Shown piece by piece: positions 55,182 to 64,000 of a stretch of 64,000 bases of DNA; the first letter of the stretch is position 1, and every line of letters begins with the position of its first letter. The DNA comes from Paratinospora sagittata (Eukaryota > Streptophyta > Magnoliopsida > Ranunculales > Menispermaceae): contig CM069590.1 of NCBI GenBank assembly GCA_035771175.1, positions 61,171,997 through 61,235,996 on the forward strand. The letters are read 5' to 3'. A model generated the notes under the pieces. The model worked only from the letters and a program-made list of their open reading frames with translations. It had not been told where the DNA came from and did no database searches. The translations under genes and the position numbers were made by a program.

Positions 55182-58100
55182 TTAAACTTGGGCAGACAAA
55201 ATAGCCGGCTGCTGACCAGCCTCTTCAGCTTGCATACTCTCATAATACTTGACCAGGACCTTCCACCCTCCAGGGCACATAAAACCATCAGGAGGATTCT
55301 CACCATTTCTTGCATATGTCCGCATCTGTTACCAAAAATTAATCAACGTATAATACCATAATGAACACATAACTACCACAAAAGCTTTCCATCAACGTAA
55401 AAAACTTGTCAAATGCTCAACAGATCTTTTTAATTTTGATAAGAATGTCCAACAGATTTTCCTAGTGAAGAGCAAGAAAACCTGTAAAAATAGATATTTG
55501 GATGAGAATTTGAGTTCATTCAACGTGAACCACCCTCAAAGTTCTTTACTCCCTTCTTCTCACTCTCCAAAAGAATGCTACTAAGGTAAGGGAGCTAAAT
55601 TTGTGAAGGCCAAATCTAATCATTTTTCCAAAATGAAAAGGAAAAAAGAAAACCAATGCGTTATTTCGCCACAAAGAAAGAATCAGCATGCCCATGTCCA
55701 TAAGTAGACCTCTCTTCTCGTTGAAGTGAGTTATATACATTACAAATTTTCAATGGAGACCAGAGCTCCTGAATGGTGCAGCACTATAATGGTAGGACAG
55801 GGATTGCAGCATGTGCTTCATGTTTCTCTTCCCACCAAAAATTCACTTCCATTATATGACTGAACCACTAAACTAATGAATTTTTTTTCTAAACTAAATG
55901 TTATTTGAAAATCATTTTCCTTAATATACATATACACTATTACTAATTACTACTGTACTTAAGCAGTAAAACAAATAAAAAAAGAGTAAAGAAACCTACA
56001 GAATAGTGTTCCTACCTTGGTACCAGAGATGAAGAGAAAATCTTTAGCACGTGAAGGATCAAAAAAGGCCATCTTCTTTTCCAAAGTGTCATATGCTGCC
56101 ACCTATGAGAAACAACAGTTCAGATGGTTAAAAGGATTGTTTATAAAATATCACCAGACAGTGATCTTGATCGACCAAAATAATAAGAGGGAAAAAAACA
56201 AACAGCACAGCGTGGGAAAAGGCGATGGAAGCTCAAGATGTTTGATATGACTTGTGAGCTATTAAGTCTTCAGAAGGGCCATATCAATCACTGGACATTA
56301 CCAGCACCTTTCAGTGCATTTTTCTAATTTTACAATCAGCATAAATGTTGTTTAGTGAGTATATAATCCCTTAAGCAGGATGCCCCTCCTCATCAAACAT
56401 TGGAGATGCAAGCCATCAGATTAAGTTTTATGTAAAGAATCTCGCAAGAGTGTAGACCATTTTAAGATCATCAGAATGTCATTGACTCATTAATACAAGT
56501 TTCTGTTGGCACAACTTCCTTAACTGATGTGGTCCTAACCTTACAGAGGATAACATTCTATAAAGCACACTTTTATATAGTACTTACTAAGTATCACGGA
56601 ACTTGGGTTTAACTTTTTTCCTGTTCAAATTTTTCCACCTTTCAATGAGAAAGAATATTTATAACTTTATCGTCGAGTAAAAATCATGTGAAAGTTCTAT
56701 AGAAATTGCAAAAGCTTATACAATGAGCGATGCAAGTATTACTGACTAAATACTAAATTCTTTATATGTTAAGGCAAATCAGTTGTATTAGCATTGCCAG
56801 GGAACAGATCAGAATATGTGAAGACCATCTCCTTTATCACATACATGCAAATGAAATGCTTTATCAAATGGGGGAAGCTCAAAAAAAGGCATTCCCATCA
56901 TCAGACACTTCCAACAACTGATTAAATTTGACCGTCAGCACTTGTATAAGCCTTTTTCTTAACTTCCAAGATTGTAGATAGTCCTGGAGCATTTAACTAC
57001 ATCTCCGATGATCAAGGAGATCAAATTACAGCACCAGTAGAACTACTAGTAGTAGTAGTAGTAGTAATAATAATGAAAATAGCAATGATAAAAATGATAA
57101 CACAGCACCATAACTACATAGTTTGGAGCTGGATGATGATAAAGTTACCTTGAATGGCAAAATATTTAGCTTCTCCAGACCCAGGGCCATGCTTAAAACC
57201 TTTTTTCCATGGTCAGGATTGTATAAATCCCTCTTTTCTGTGGGATGACCCATCCCAGCAGGGTCACGACCAACAATATAGAAATTAGCTCCTGCATTTA
57301 TCCGTGCCTTGGCATGCCACTGTACTTCAGTTGGGCCAGCATAGTGCATAGGTGATGGAAATATGGCCACAATAGTTGTCTCGGGATCAAGAACACCATC
57401 TTCTAATACCTAAAAAGAATTCAATAAATAAATAAACAGATGAAACAATAATTGCAAAAGAATGCTTACAAAACAAAAGTGGACAAAAGTAATGGCAAAG
57501 AACCTTGCTATGTTGTTCCATACGAACATCCAATGGCACATCATCAGCCTTCACAAAACCTCCCAAAGGATGAAGTAACAAGATAGGGTTCTTGTAGCCC
57601 ATTTCTAAAAGCCGTCTTCTTGTGTCATTCATTAACAAAGCATGTCCATTATGCACAGGATTCCTTAGCTGAAAAGCAAACACTGCATCTGCCTGGCGCC
57701 TGTCAAATTCCCTCCGCAATTCTCTGGGTGAGAGCCTGTAGTGATCAAGACCGTCATTATATTTGATAGGTTCTAACACTTCCAGATCCCCACCAATGAG
57801 CCAATTTCCTGCTGGAGCAATTACCTCCTCAACATAAGGCAACCCTGGAGCTGTTGTTCCCCATGTCCTTGCAATTCTTTCTTCTTTGTTATGCTTATAT
57901 ATCTCAACGCTACATTAGGAAAACAAAGAGACTTCCTTAGTTAATGCAATAGAAACTAACGTGACGTCGTTGAAGGAGATGACAAAGAACAAAAATTATA
58001 TCAACCAACTCTTGTTAATAGCAATCGCAACATGTTCACCAAAATGTAGTAATACTAATAATATATCCAATTGATTTTCCAATATCCCAAAACAAACCAT

Positions 58101-59457
58101 TCTCAATTGATGAAAACAAACCAGATTGATACTTGGGAGTACCCATATGAAAATTAGGCTTTTTTATTATTATTAAGGAAAATGCTGAAGGGATTGAAAA
58201 CCCTACACCAATTGCTACAAATCTGATGTGGGTAGTCTCCACATCAAATTTTTCTTTATTGAAAATTGTGTTATTTGGATGAATTTAAGTTATAAAGTTG
58301 ATGTGGCATTGATTTGTAGCAAATGGTGTTGGGTTTTCAATCCCTCTAGCATTGCTCTATTATTAATTAAGGGTTTCTACAAAGTTCACCTATGTAAAGA
58401 CAACCAGTCCCAAGCCCAGACAAAAGAGAGGAGGGTAGTTTTAGGCAGCTGACAACCATCATAAAAACTCTTTATCAGATCAACTATGGCATGAATTGGC
58501 ATGAATCTACTAAATTAGACTACTCAAAGGGCTAGGACGTCTCCCTTAAGTGGCGTCTTGCACCCATCTCTGTGTGTTTTGAAAATTTAAGAGTCTACTT
58601 AGCCCTTTATTCAACAGAATGGAGGAAGCAGATTCATGTAGCCAGCCCCATGTAGTTGGAACAAGGCTTAATTCAATTGAGTTGATTATGAAGGGTCTTT
58701 GTGCCTCTTAGAGAACCCAACTAGTCCTTTGAGGTGCCTATCTTTATACACAATAAACTCTATAAGGAGCGACCCACTTGGGGTGGCATTCAAACTCAAA
58801 AACTCTCACTACCAAAGGCAGCTAGCTTCATAGCCATCGCACCAACCTCAAGTTGATTGAAAATTAGGCCTTTCTAGCATTGGATGAACACAAATTCTAC
58901 GTAACATAATACAAAACTAACCTTCGAAGAATAGCTACCAAATCTCCATTAGGCCCAATCAACCCAACATCCGGAGCCGACCCAATTGCCTCTTTATCCT
59001 TATCATTGATGGCCAAAACAATCAGAAGCGACATATTCACTATACTCCCATCCTTCAACCTAAGAAAATTAAAATGCAAGCTCTGCAAGTACTCGTCTTC
59101 CCTCATAAACCCTCTCAACGGATTCGCCCACCCTTCACTAACCACATGAACCCACTCAATATCAATCTGACTAAGCTTCACCTTCGGCATCAACTCCGCC
59201 TCCGATCTCTTCGAACTCCGCTCGCTTTCCGGCACCACGAGATCCACCAGAGCTCCTCCGTCCGGGTCGATCAGAGAGCTCTTGATCGCCGGAGAACCAC
59301 CGCCACCCTTGATATTATTCATCGAACGACGAGACACGAATCTGGTTAAAGGCCGGTTGAAGTGGTAGATGGGTTTGTTGTGAATTCTGGTGGTTTGGGT
59401 TCTTGTAATTGAGATTGTTTGGGAGATTTGGAAGTGCGGTTTGATGCTTAGAGCCAT
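55182..59457 (-). CDS. APS: ATP sulfurylase (plastid-type), complete, five exons, 477 aa
   Basis: ATP + sulfate to adenosine 5'-phosphosulfate + PPi, the first step of sulfate assimilation. Exons on the minus strand: 59457-58922, 57909-57504, 57409-57149, 56102-56016, 55325-55182 (1434 nt, open, GT-AG). The start [10 protein letters not shown] opens a Ser/Thr/Arg-rich, acid-poor leader of about 50 residues, a likely transit peptide. An upstream in-frame Met at 59610 is less likely. The catalytic landmarks are intact: [14 protein letters not shown] (HxxH, ATP binding), [10 protein letters not shown], and the C-terminal [20 protein letters not shown]. It deviates in [11 protein letters not shown], where plant homologues usually read MSVPIVLAIDD. 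The coding stretch for EYLQSLHF, where APS genes normally carry the miR395 site, is poorly complementary here. Introns contain a MITE and a SINE. Confidence 0.94.
58177..58357. mobile_element. MITE (Mutator-like) with 9-bp target duplication, in APS intron 1
   Basis: Terminal inverted repeats of about 55 bp: the left end GGAAAATGCTGAAGGGATTG then AAAACCC matches the reverse complement of the right end, GAGCAATGCTAGAGGGATTG then AAAACCC, and both go on through a GCTACAAATC block. It is flanked on both sides by TATTATTAA (58168-58176 and 58358-58366), a perfect 9-bp duplication. Length is 181 bp and it is non-coding. Nine-base duplications point to Mutator-type transposition. Confidence 0.9.
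58608..58858 (-). mobile_element. tRNA-derived SINE with RTE-like 3' tail, in APS intron 1
   Basis: On the minus strand GAGGTTGGTGCGATGGCTAT then GAAGCTAGCTGCC resembles a pol III A box, and GAGTTTGAATGCCACCCC a B box. After CACCTCAAAGGACTAGTTGG comes a tail TTGAATTAAGCCTTGTTCCA then ACTACATGGGGCTGGCTACA, the same tail as at 44600-44760. A tRNA-like head joined to a LINE-like tail is the usual SINE design. The 5' and 3' limits are approximate. Confidence 0.6.
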
Positions 59458-59775
59458 GTTTTCAGAGCTTTGTTTTTCTTTTCTTCTATTTTGTGAGAGA
59501 TTGACGGAATATTGGGAGGAGTTGTGTAGTTTTGCGTGAAAGTTGGAGGAGATTTGAGAGGAGAAGAATGAGAAAGAGATGGTTATGGTGGCTACTGAAA
59601 AGGTGTCCACACGTTTTTGAGTCCGGAGGATTAAATGGCGCCATTAAAGTGCTCTTAATTCCAGTTTGAAAGTTATCGTTTTCTTGCAAGGGTAGTTCGC
59701 ATCCGCATGGAGCCTGCCACTGCCCTCTGTCGACCAAACAGAACAAAAGCTTGGCACTAACTTTATAAAATTACG
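59458..59775 (-). promoter_or_regulatory. Leader and proximal promoter of the ATP sulfurylase gene
   Basis: Only about 320 bp separate the start codon from the foldback element upstream. A possible TATA box on the minus strand is TTATAAAGTTAG (near 59758-59768). No sulfur-responsive element could be recognised by eye. Confidence 0.4.
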
Positions 59776-61553
59776 AGGTGTGTGCGAGCGCGTTTTTGTG
59801 GACTCCGGCGGAGTCAGGAAAATGGGAACACGCTGCCGCGCAGCGCGTGTCTCTAATTTTATTTTACTTTTTTACGTTTTTTTTTATAAAGAAGAAAATG
59901 ACGGAAGGAAGAACGATTTTCGCTTTTTTATTTTTTTTAATCTTTTATAAAAAAATAAAAATAAAAACGAATGAGGTTCCGTTTAAATTTATTTTTATTT
60001 TATAAAATTAAAAAATTAATATTTAACTATTTAGTTATTTTATTTAAAAAATATTTCTTTAATAAATTAAAAGCAAACGTTTAATAAAAAAAATTAATTT
60101 TTATATGTTACAGGGAAGTATGTAAACTGATTATTATCATTATTGTGCATAATTAAATTTTTTTAATGACTGTTTTTGAGGACTCTTGCGACTATGAAAA
60201 AATGAGAAACGCGTCATGCTACTACCACGTGACGGAGTATGTTTTTGTAAAAATGTTGGAGTCTGCAAAGACGAGACAGGCGCCACACAATCTTTTATTT
60301 TATTTTATTTTATTATTTTCTGAAAAAAAAAAATGATGGTCAATAGCGCGCACTCAAGTTCCATCATTTTATATATATGTTATTTTTTTCTATTTTATAG
60401 GTGTGTGGTTCAAATATTTTAGCTCTTATAATACATTAATTATCTTATAGTCAAAGTTTATGTCAAATACAACAATAGCAATAAGTACCACTGAGTCAAT
60501 CATTTAATAGTTAATTTGACCTCTCAACAGGAATCTCATTTAGATTAAGTTATATAATATTTTGTATTTATCATATATTAATTTCTATTATTTTATTTTT
60601 TATTTTTTTATTTTTCTCGGTCATTTTTGACACATGAATATCACTTGAAAATACATGCAGCTGCCTAAGGTTTTTTTTCAAAATGGGTAAAACAATAACA
60701 CCTTTAATGTTATATTTTAGACTTTTATTTATTATTTTTGATAATGTGATGAAATAATAATAATAATATTTATTTTCAACATCACAATAACTTTTATTTT
60801 AGTTTTTTTTAGTTGTATTATGCCTATGTGATTTTTTTAGTTAATTGTGATTAATTGTTGGATAATAATTTTTGATAAATTTATTGATAATCCAAATCAT
60901 TTACTTCATTAGATTATTTTTATTTTAAAAGATTTCAATTGGATTGTTGTTTTTTTTAGTAAAACAATTTTATTTTTAAAAAGCTTAATTTTATTATAAT
61001 AAAACTAAGTTTATTCAAAAATTAATGTTGCAAAAAATAATTTGTTTAAAACATAGTTTTTGTTTTTATTAAGAATTAATTTTATTAAAAAAAATGTGTA
61101 ACCAAGCAACCGCGCTACGGAGTACTGAGCATCAATTATTCTTTTTAAAAAATAAGAGATTGTGTAGCGCTTATCTCGACTTTGTAGACCACTCATTTTT
61201 ACAAAAAACACATTCCGTCATATGACAGTAGTGTGATACATTTATCATAAATTTAATTATGTACAAAAATGATAATGATAAGTATACGTAACTCTCACAT
61301 GACATATAAAAAACTAAATTTTTTATTAAAAGTTTGTTTTTAGTTTATTAAAGAAATCTTTTTTAAACTAAAATAACTAAATAGTTTAATATTAATTTTT
61401 TAATTTTATAAAATAAAATAAATTTTAAACTAAACCCTAAACCTTAAATTTCATTCGTTTTTTTATTTTTTTTTATAAAAGATTAAAAAAATATAAAAGC
61501 CTACGGAAGTCGAAAGAAAGGACGGTTCCGTCATTTTCTTTTTTTTTTTAAAT

Positions 61554-61590
<37 letters not shown>

Positions 61591-61720
61591 AAATAAAATT
61601 AGAGACACGCGCCACACAACAGAAGCATAGTGCGTGTTCTGTTTTTGCAGAACCTGCGCAGACCCCCGCGAGGCATGCAAACAGGCACTCGATGTGCGCT
61701 ATTAAAAAGTATTTTAGTTC
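59776..61720. repeat. Large foldback structure: inverted repeats of nearly 0.6 kb around about 750 bp
   Basis: The left arm, about 59776-60350, is the reverse complement of the right arm, about 61100-61720. Anchors: GCGCGTGTCTCTAATTTTAT at 59843 pairs with the right-arm complement starting at 61612; TAAAATTAAAAAATTAATAT, CTATTTAGTTATTTTA and ATTTCTTTAATAAA recur in both arms in order; GTTTTTGTAAAAATG near 60242 and CACACAATCTTTTATTTT-like sequence match the inner part of the right arm. The right arm alone has an (AT)n expansion (61558-61587). The ends are GC-richer than the rest. No coding capacity is seen. It resembles a long-TIR Mutator-like or Foldback element; no target duplication was identified. 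Confidence 0.8.
61558..61587. repeat. (AT)n microsatellite inside the right foldback arm
   Basis: An uninterrupted AT run present in the right arm but absent at the matching point of the left arm. Confidence 0.95.
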
Positions 61721-61822
61721 AAACTCGGTCAAAAAGCTTAATATTTTTTATTCAATTAATTTAGTTTTAGATATTTTTTAGTCTTCTATCTGTATTTCGG
61801 ATAAAATTAATTCAGGTACAAG

Positions 61823-62264
61823 TTATTTCTCAACTGCTTGTACCAAATTAGATTAAATAATGTCAAGGTATTTATTACGTGTGAATTTGTATACTTAAAT
61901 GGAAATATGCTATTAAACTTTCAATTTGATTTTCATCGTATTATATAGTAGATTTTTTTTTTTCAAGAATGCCGACTTGGGCATTTAGAGGAAGTTGATT
62001 GACGCCTGTTTAAAAAAAAATTAGTTGAGTTGAATTGAATTTTCTTTTAAAAGAACTGTACCATAAAATTTGAGTTCAAAGATAGAAAGACCCATCTAGA
62101 AGTTAGAAGAAAAAGCTGAAAAGTGGCCACACACTTTATATTTTACACAGTAGGGAATTATTGACATATGTTCTAGCAACAATGTCATTTAAGTATACAA
62201 ATTCACATGTAATAAATACCTTAACATTATCTAATCTAATTTGGTACAAGCAGTTGAGAAATAA
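61823..62264. repeat. 79-bp inverted repeats flanking a 284-bp spacer
   Basis: 61823-61901 and 62186-62264 are reverse complements with 76 of 79 positions identical, starting TTATTTCTCAACTGCTTGTA on the outer side. There are no coding sequences between them. It is consistent with a non-autonomous DNA transposon or a local inverted duplication. I could not identify a target duplication next to the arms. Confidence 0.9.
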
Positions 62265-63310
62265 AGGTCTTATAATCGAAACTTGTCAAAGCACTATAAT
62301 TGTTCAACCATTTCATAAAACTTCAAATGCAATATAAGCAATCTTACCCTAAATTCTCATATTGTACGTCTTATTAGCGGTGTATGGATTATAAATTTTA
62401 AAGGATTATGATTAAATACTGTCCTTTTCTTTTTTTAAAGTGATTAAATACCATTCTTTGTACAATGAGATGTATATATATATATATATATATACATATA
62501 ATACTAACACAAGATAGCAAGAGTTGTGAAAATGAATAGATGGCACACCACTCTATGTCACCATAAATTTTTATGTTAAATTAATATTATCTTTAAAAAT
62601 TATTAAATTAGCTTAAATAATGTATCAACTTGTGATTCGAAGTGATCCAATAACTCTTGAAGATATTATAAATCAAATATATTTAAAAAATATATTAATC
62701 AAATATTACTTTTATGATGAATAGTCACATCCAAATCTTATAACACATGCACTCTCAAAGCATGTGCTAACCAAGTCTCACTAATAACGTATACTATGTT
62801 TATCAACACACACACAAATATATACCAAGAGTGTTTTTATTTAGATTACATTATCTTTTAATTATCAATTTAAATAATATATTACATTATAACCGTGTAT
62901 AGATATTTTCTATATTACGTACAAACTACGTCGGCTGAATTTTATCCCAACCATAGAATCTAACCTAGAACTTCTAATACCAGGCCAAGCTGACCCAACG
63001 TCGGTTAATCAAATTGGTTTTGGATTCGCCCGCTCGACAAAAAAATTTCCCTTCTTAATGTACAAAAGTGGAAACACAGGGTTAAAAAAAATCTCAAAAT
63101 CCTTGTTCATGGAGCATAGGGGTTCGCGGCCCGCGCCCTAGTACGTTCCTTCCGGTTTCGACTAACGAGAGCGACTTTGTGCGTCGCATATTCCGTTCTC
63201 TGAGAGAGAGATCAATATCTCCTCTTCCTCATCATCATCGTCGTCGTCTTCTTCTTTCTTCTTCTTCTTCTTCTTCCCTGCGAAGCTGAGCGAGATCGAG
63301 ATTAGCAGAG
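62265..63310. other. Intergenic region and promoter of the XRN gene
   Basis: AT-rich to about 62930, with an (AT)n run near 62470-62492, then GC-richer from 62930. The leader contains a CT-rich tract with TCATCATCGTCGTC and (CTT)n near 63228-63278, common in plant 5' UTRs. No TATA box stands out. No other gene is seen. Confidence 0.5.
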
Positions 63311-64000
63311 ATGGGAGTTCCAGCGTTCTACAGATGGTTAGCGGAGAAGTATCCGATGGTGGTGGTAGACGTGATCGAGGAAGAACCAGTGGAGATCGAA
63401 GGCATTAAGATTCCAGTCGATACAAGTAAACCAAACCCTAATAACTTGGAATTCGACAATCTCTATCTCGACATGAACGGCATTATTCACCCTTGTTTTC
63501 ATCCTGAAGACCGCGTACGCTTCTACTCCTTTTTCCCCCACTTATATATATATTTGTCTGGAATTATAATGCCTGCTCAAAATTCCCTTTTTTTTTCTTT
63601 TGAATTAATGCTTTATTTTCTTTGAATAGGTTGAATTATTGTATTTAGAAAAGAATAACATAGGGATTTGACATGTTTGGTTTGGAGATGAATTTGAGCC
63701 AGTTTTGATAGTTGGCACTTTTATGGGCGGCATAGCTAAGTTAAATTGGGTACAGGCCCTGTTTGGGGGAGCGCTTTCAAAGTGTTTTTGGACCCAAAAA
63801 AAGTTTTGTAGGCGTTTGGTAGTATCTGCTTTTGGCCAAATTGCGATAGAAAAACCAATCTTCTCCGCGTTTTGGAAAAAAGCTGGTTTGAGACCAGTTT
63901 TTTTTTTATTAATCAAAAAGTGCTTTATCAAGAAACACTATTTTGAAAAGTGTTTTTGCAAAATCTGTACCAAAAGGAACATTAATTAGGTAGTCGATAG
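63311..64000 (+). CDS. XRN: 5'-3' exoribonuclease (XRN family), first exon only, cut by window end
   Basis: Exon 1 at 63311-63514 encodes 68 residues: [15 protein letters not shown], then [20 protein letters not shown] and [20 protein letters not shown], the invariant N-terminus of the Xrn1/Xrn2 family. The Asp in LYLDMNG (residue 54) belongs to the metal-binding catalytic set. A GTACGC donor follows at 63515, phase 0; intron 1 runs past the window end. Plant XRN2/3 are nuclear and XRN4 is cytoplasmic. The ending HPEDR is more like XRN2/3 as I recall them, while [11 protein letters not shown] also fits XRN4, so the subtype is open. The protein would be roughly 900-1100 aa in full. Confidence 0.92.
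63746..64000. mobile_element. Possible MITE in XRN intron 1, partly outside the window
   Basis: Begins with an ACAGGCCCTGTTTGGGGG-type end near 63748 and continues with AAAGTGTTTTTGGACCC. Near the window end it has a stretch AAGTGTTTTTGCAAAATC then TACCAAAAGGAAC, weakly complementary to the start. GGCCCTGTTTGG ends are frequent in plant hAT and PIF/Harbinger-type MITEs. The right end and target duplication cannot be confirmed. Confidence 0.4.

Noticed and set aside
59458..59610. Upstream in-frame Met of ATP sulfurylase at 59610
   Set aside because: It would add 51 poorly conserved residues in front of an already adequate transit-like leader; MALSIK fits the usual start of plant APS proteins.
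1..64000. CRISPR arrays, bacterial operons, tRNA or rRNA genes, organellar inserts
   Set aside because: No regularly spaced repeats, no ribosomal or intact tRNA sequences and no plastid or mitochondrial genes were seen; tRNA-like boxes occur only within SINEs.

Overview
The window is nuclear DNA from a flowering plant, almost certainly a eudicot and perhaps a woody one. It is AT-rich and its genes carry GT-AG introns. It holds plant-specific families (laccase, SAUR, plastid ATP sulfurylase, DnaJ-DUF3444) and plant retroelements (Au SINEs, Ty1/copia, RTE-type LINE). The species cannot be named from the sequence alone.

Layout. (1) 4.6-14.5 kb: two complete tandem laccase genes on the + strand (580 and 586 aa, five exons each, identical intron phases), with related proximal promoters. 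(2) 16.5-47.5 kb: eleven intronless SAUR (small auxin-up RNA) genes, all on the + strand. Three diverged copies come first, then eight close copies made by repeated segmental duplication. Two promoter types largely alternate among those eight. One copy (34.2 kb) is frameshifted, and every one of the eight is followed by a decayed C-terminal piece of a second SAUR gene. (3) 49.2-51.0 kb, minus strand: a single-exon DnaJ/DUF3444 protein. (4) 51.4-54.3 kb: a decayed Ty1/copia element in the unusual order pol - LTR-like - gag. (5) 55.2-59.5 kb, minus strand: a complete five-exon plastid-type ATP sulfurylase gene (477 aa), whose intron 1 holds a MITE with a 9-bp target duplication and a SINE. (6) 59.8-61.7 kb: a roughly 2 kb foldback structure with arms of nearly 0.6 kb, followed by a second, near-perfect 79-bp inverted repeat. 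(7) 63.3 kb to the end: the first exon of a 5'-3' exoribonuclease (XRN), cut off by the window edge.

The genes are separate transcription units and do not form one pathway. Laccases act in the wall (monolignol or phenolic oxidation), SAURs in auxin- and light-linked growth, ATP sulfurylase in sulfate assimilation, and XRN in RNA decay. The most interesting signals are the architecture of the SAUR array (alternating promoters, paired relics, a CATGTG element at a conserved distance from TATA), the duplicated splice donor in laccase 1, the eroded miR395 site in the ATP sulfurylase gene, the big foldback upstream of that gene, and the permuted copia remnant. I found no evidence of a wholly new gene system.
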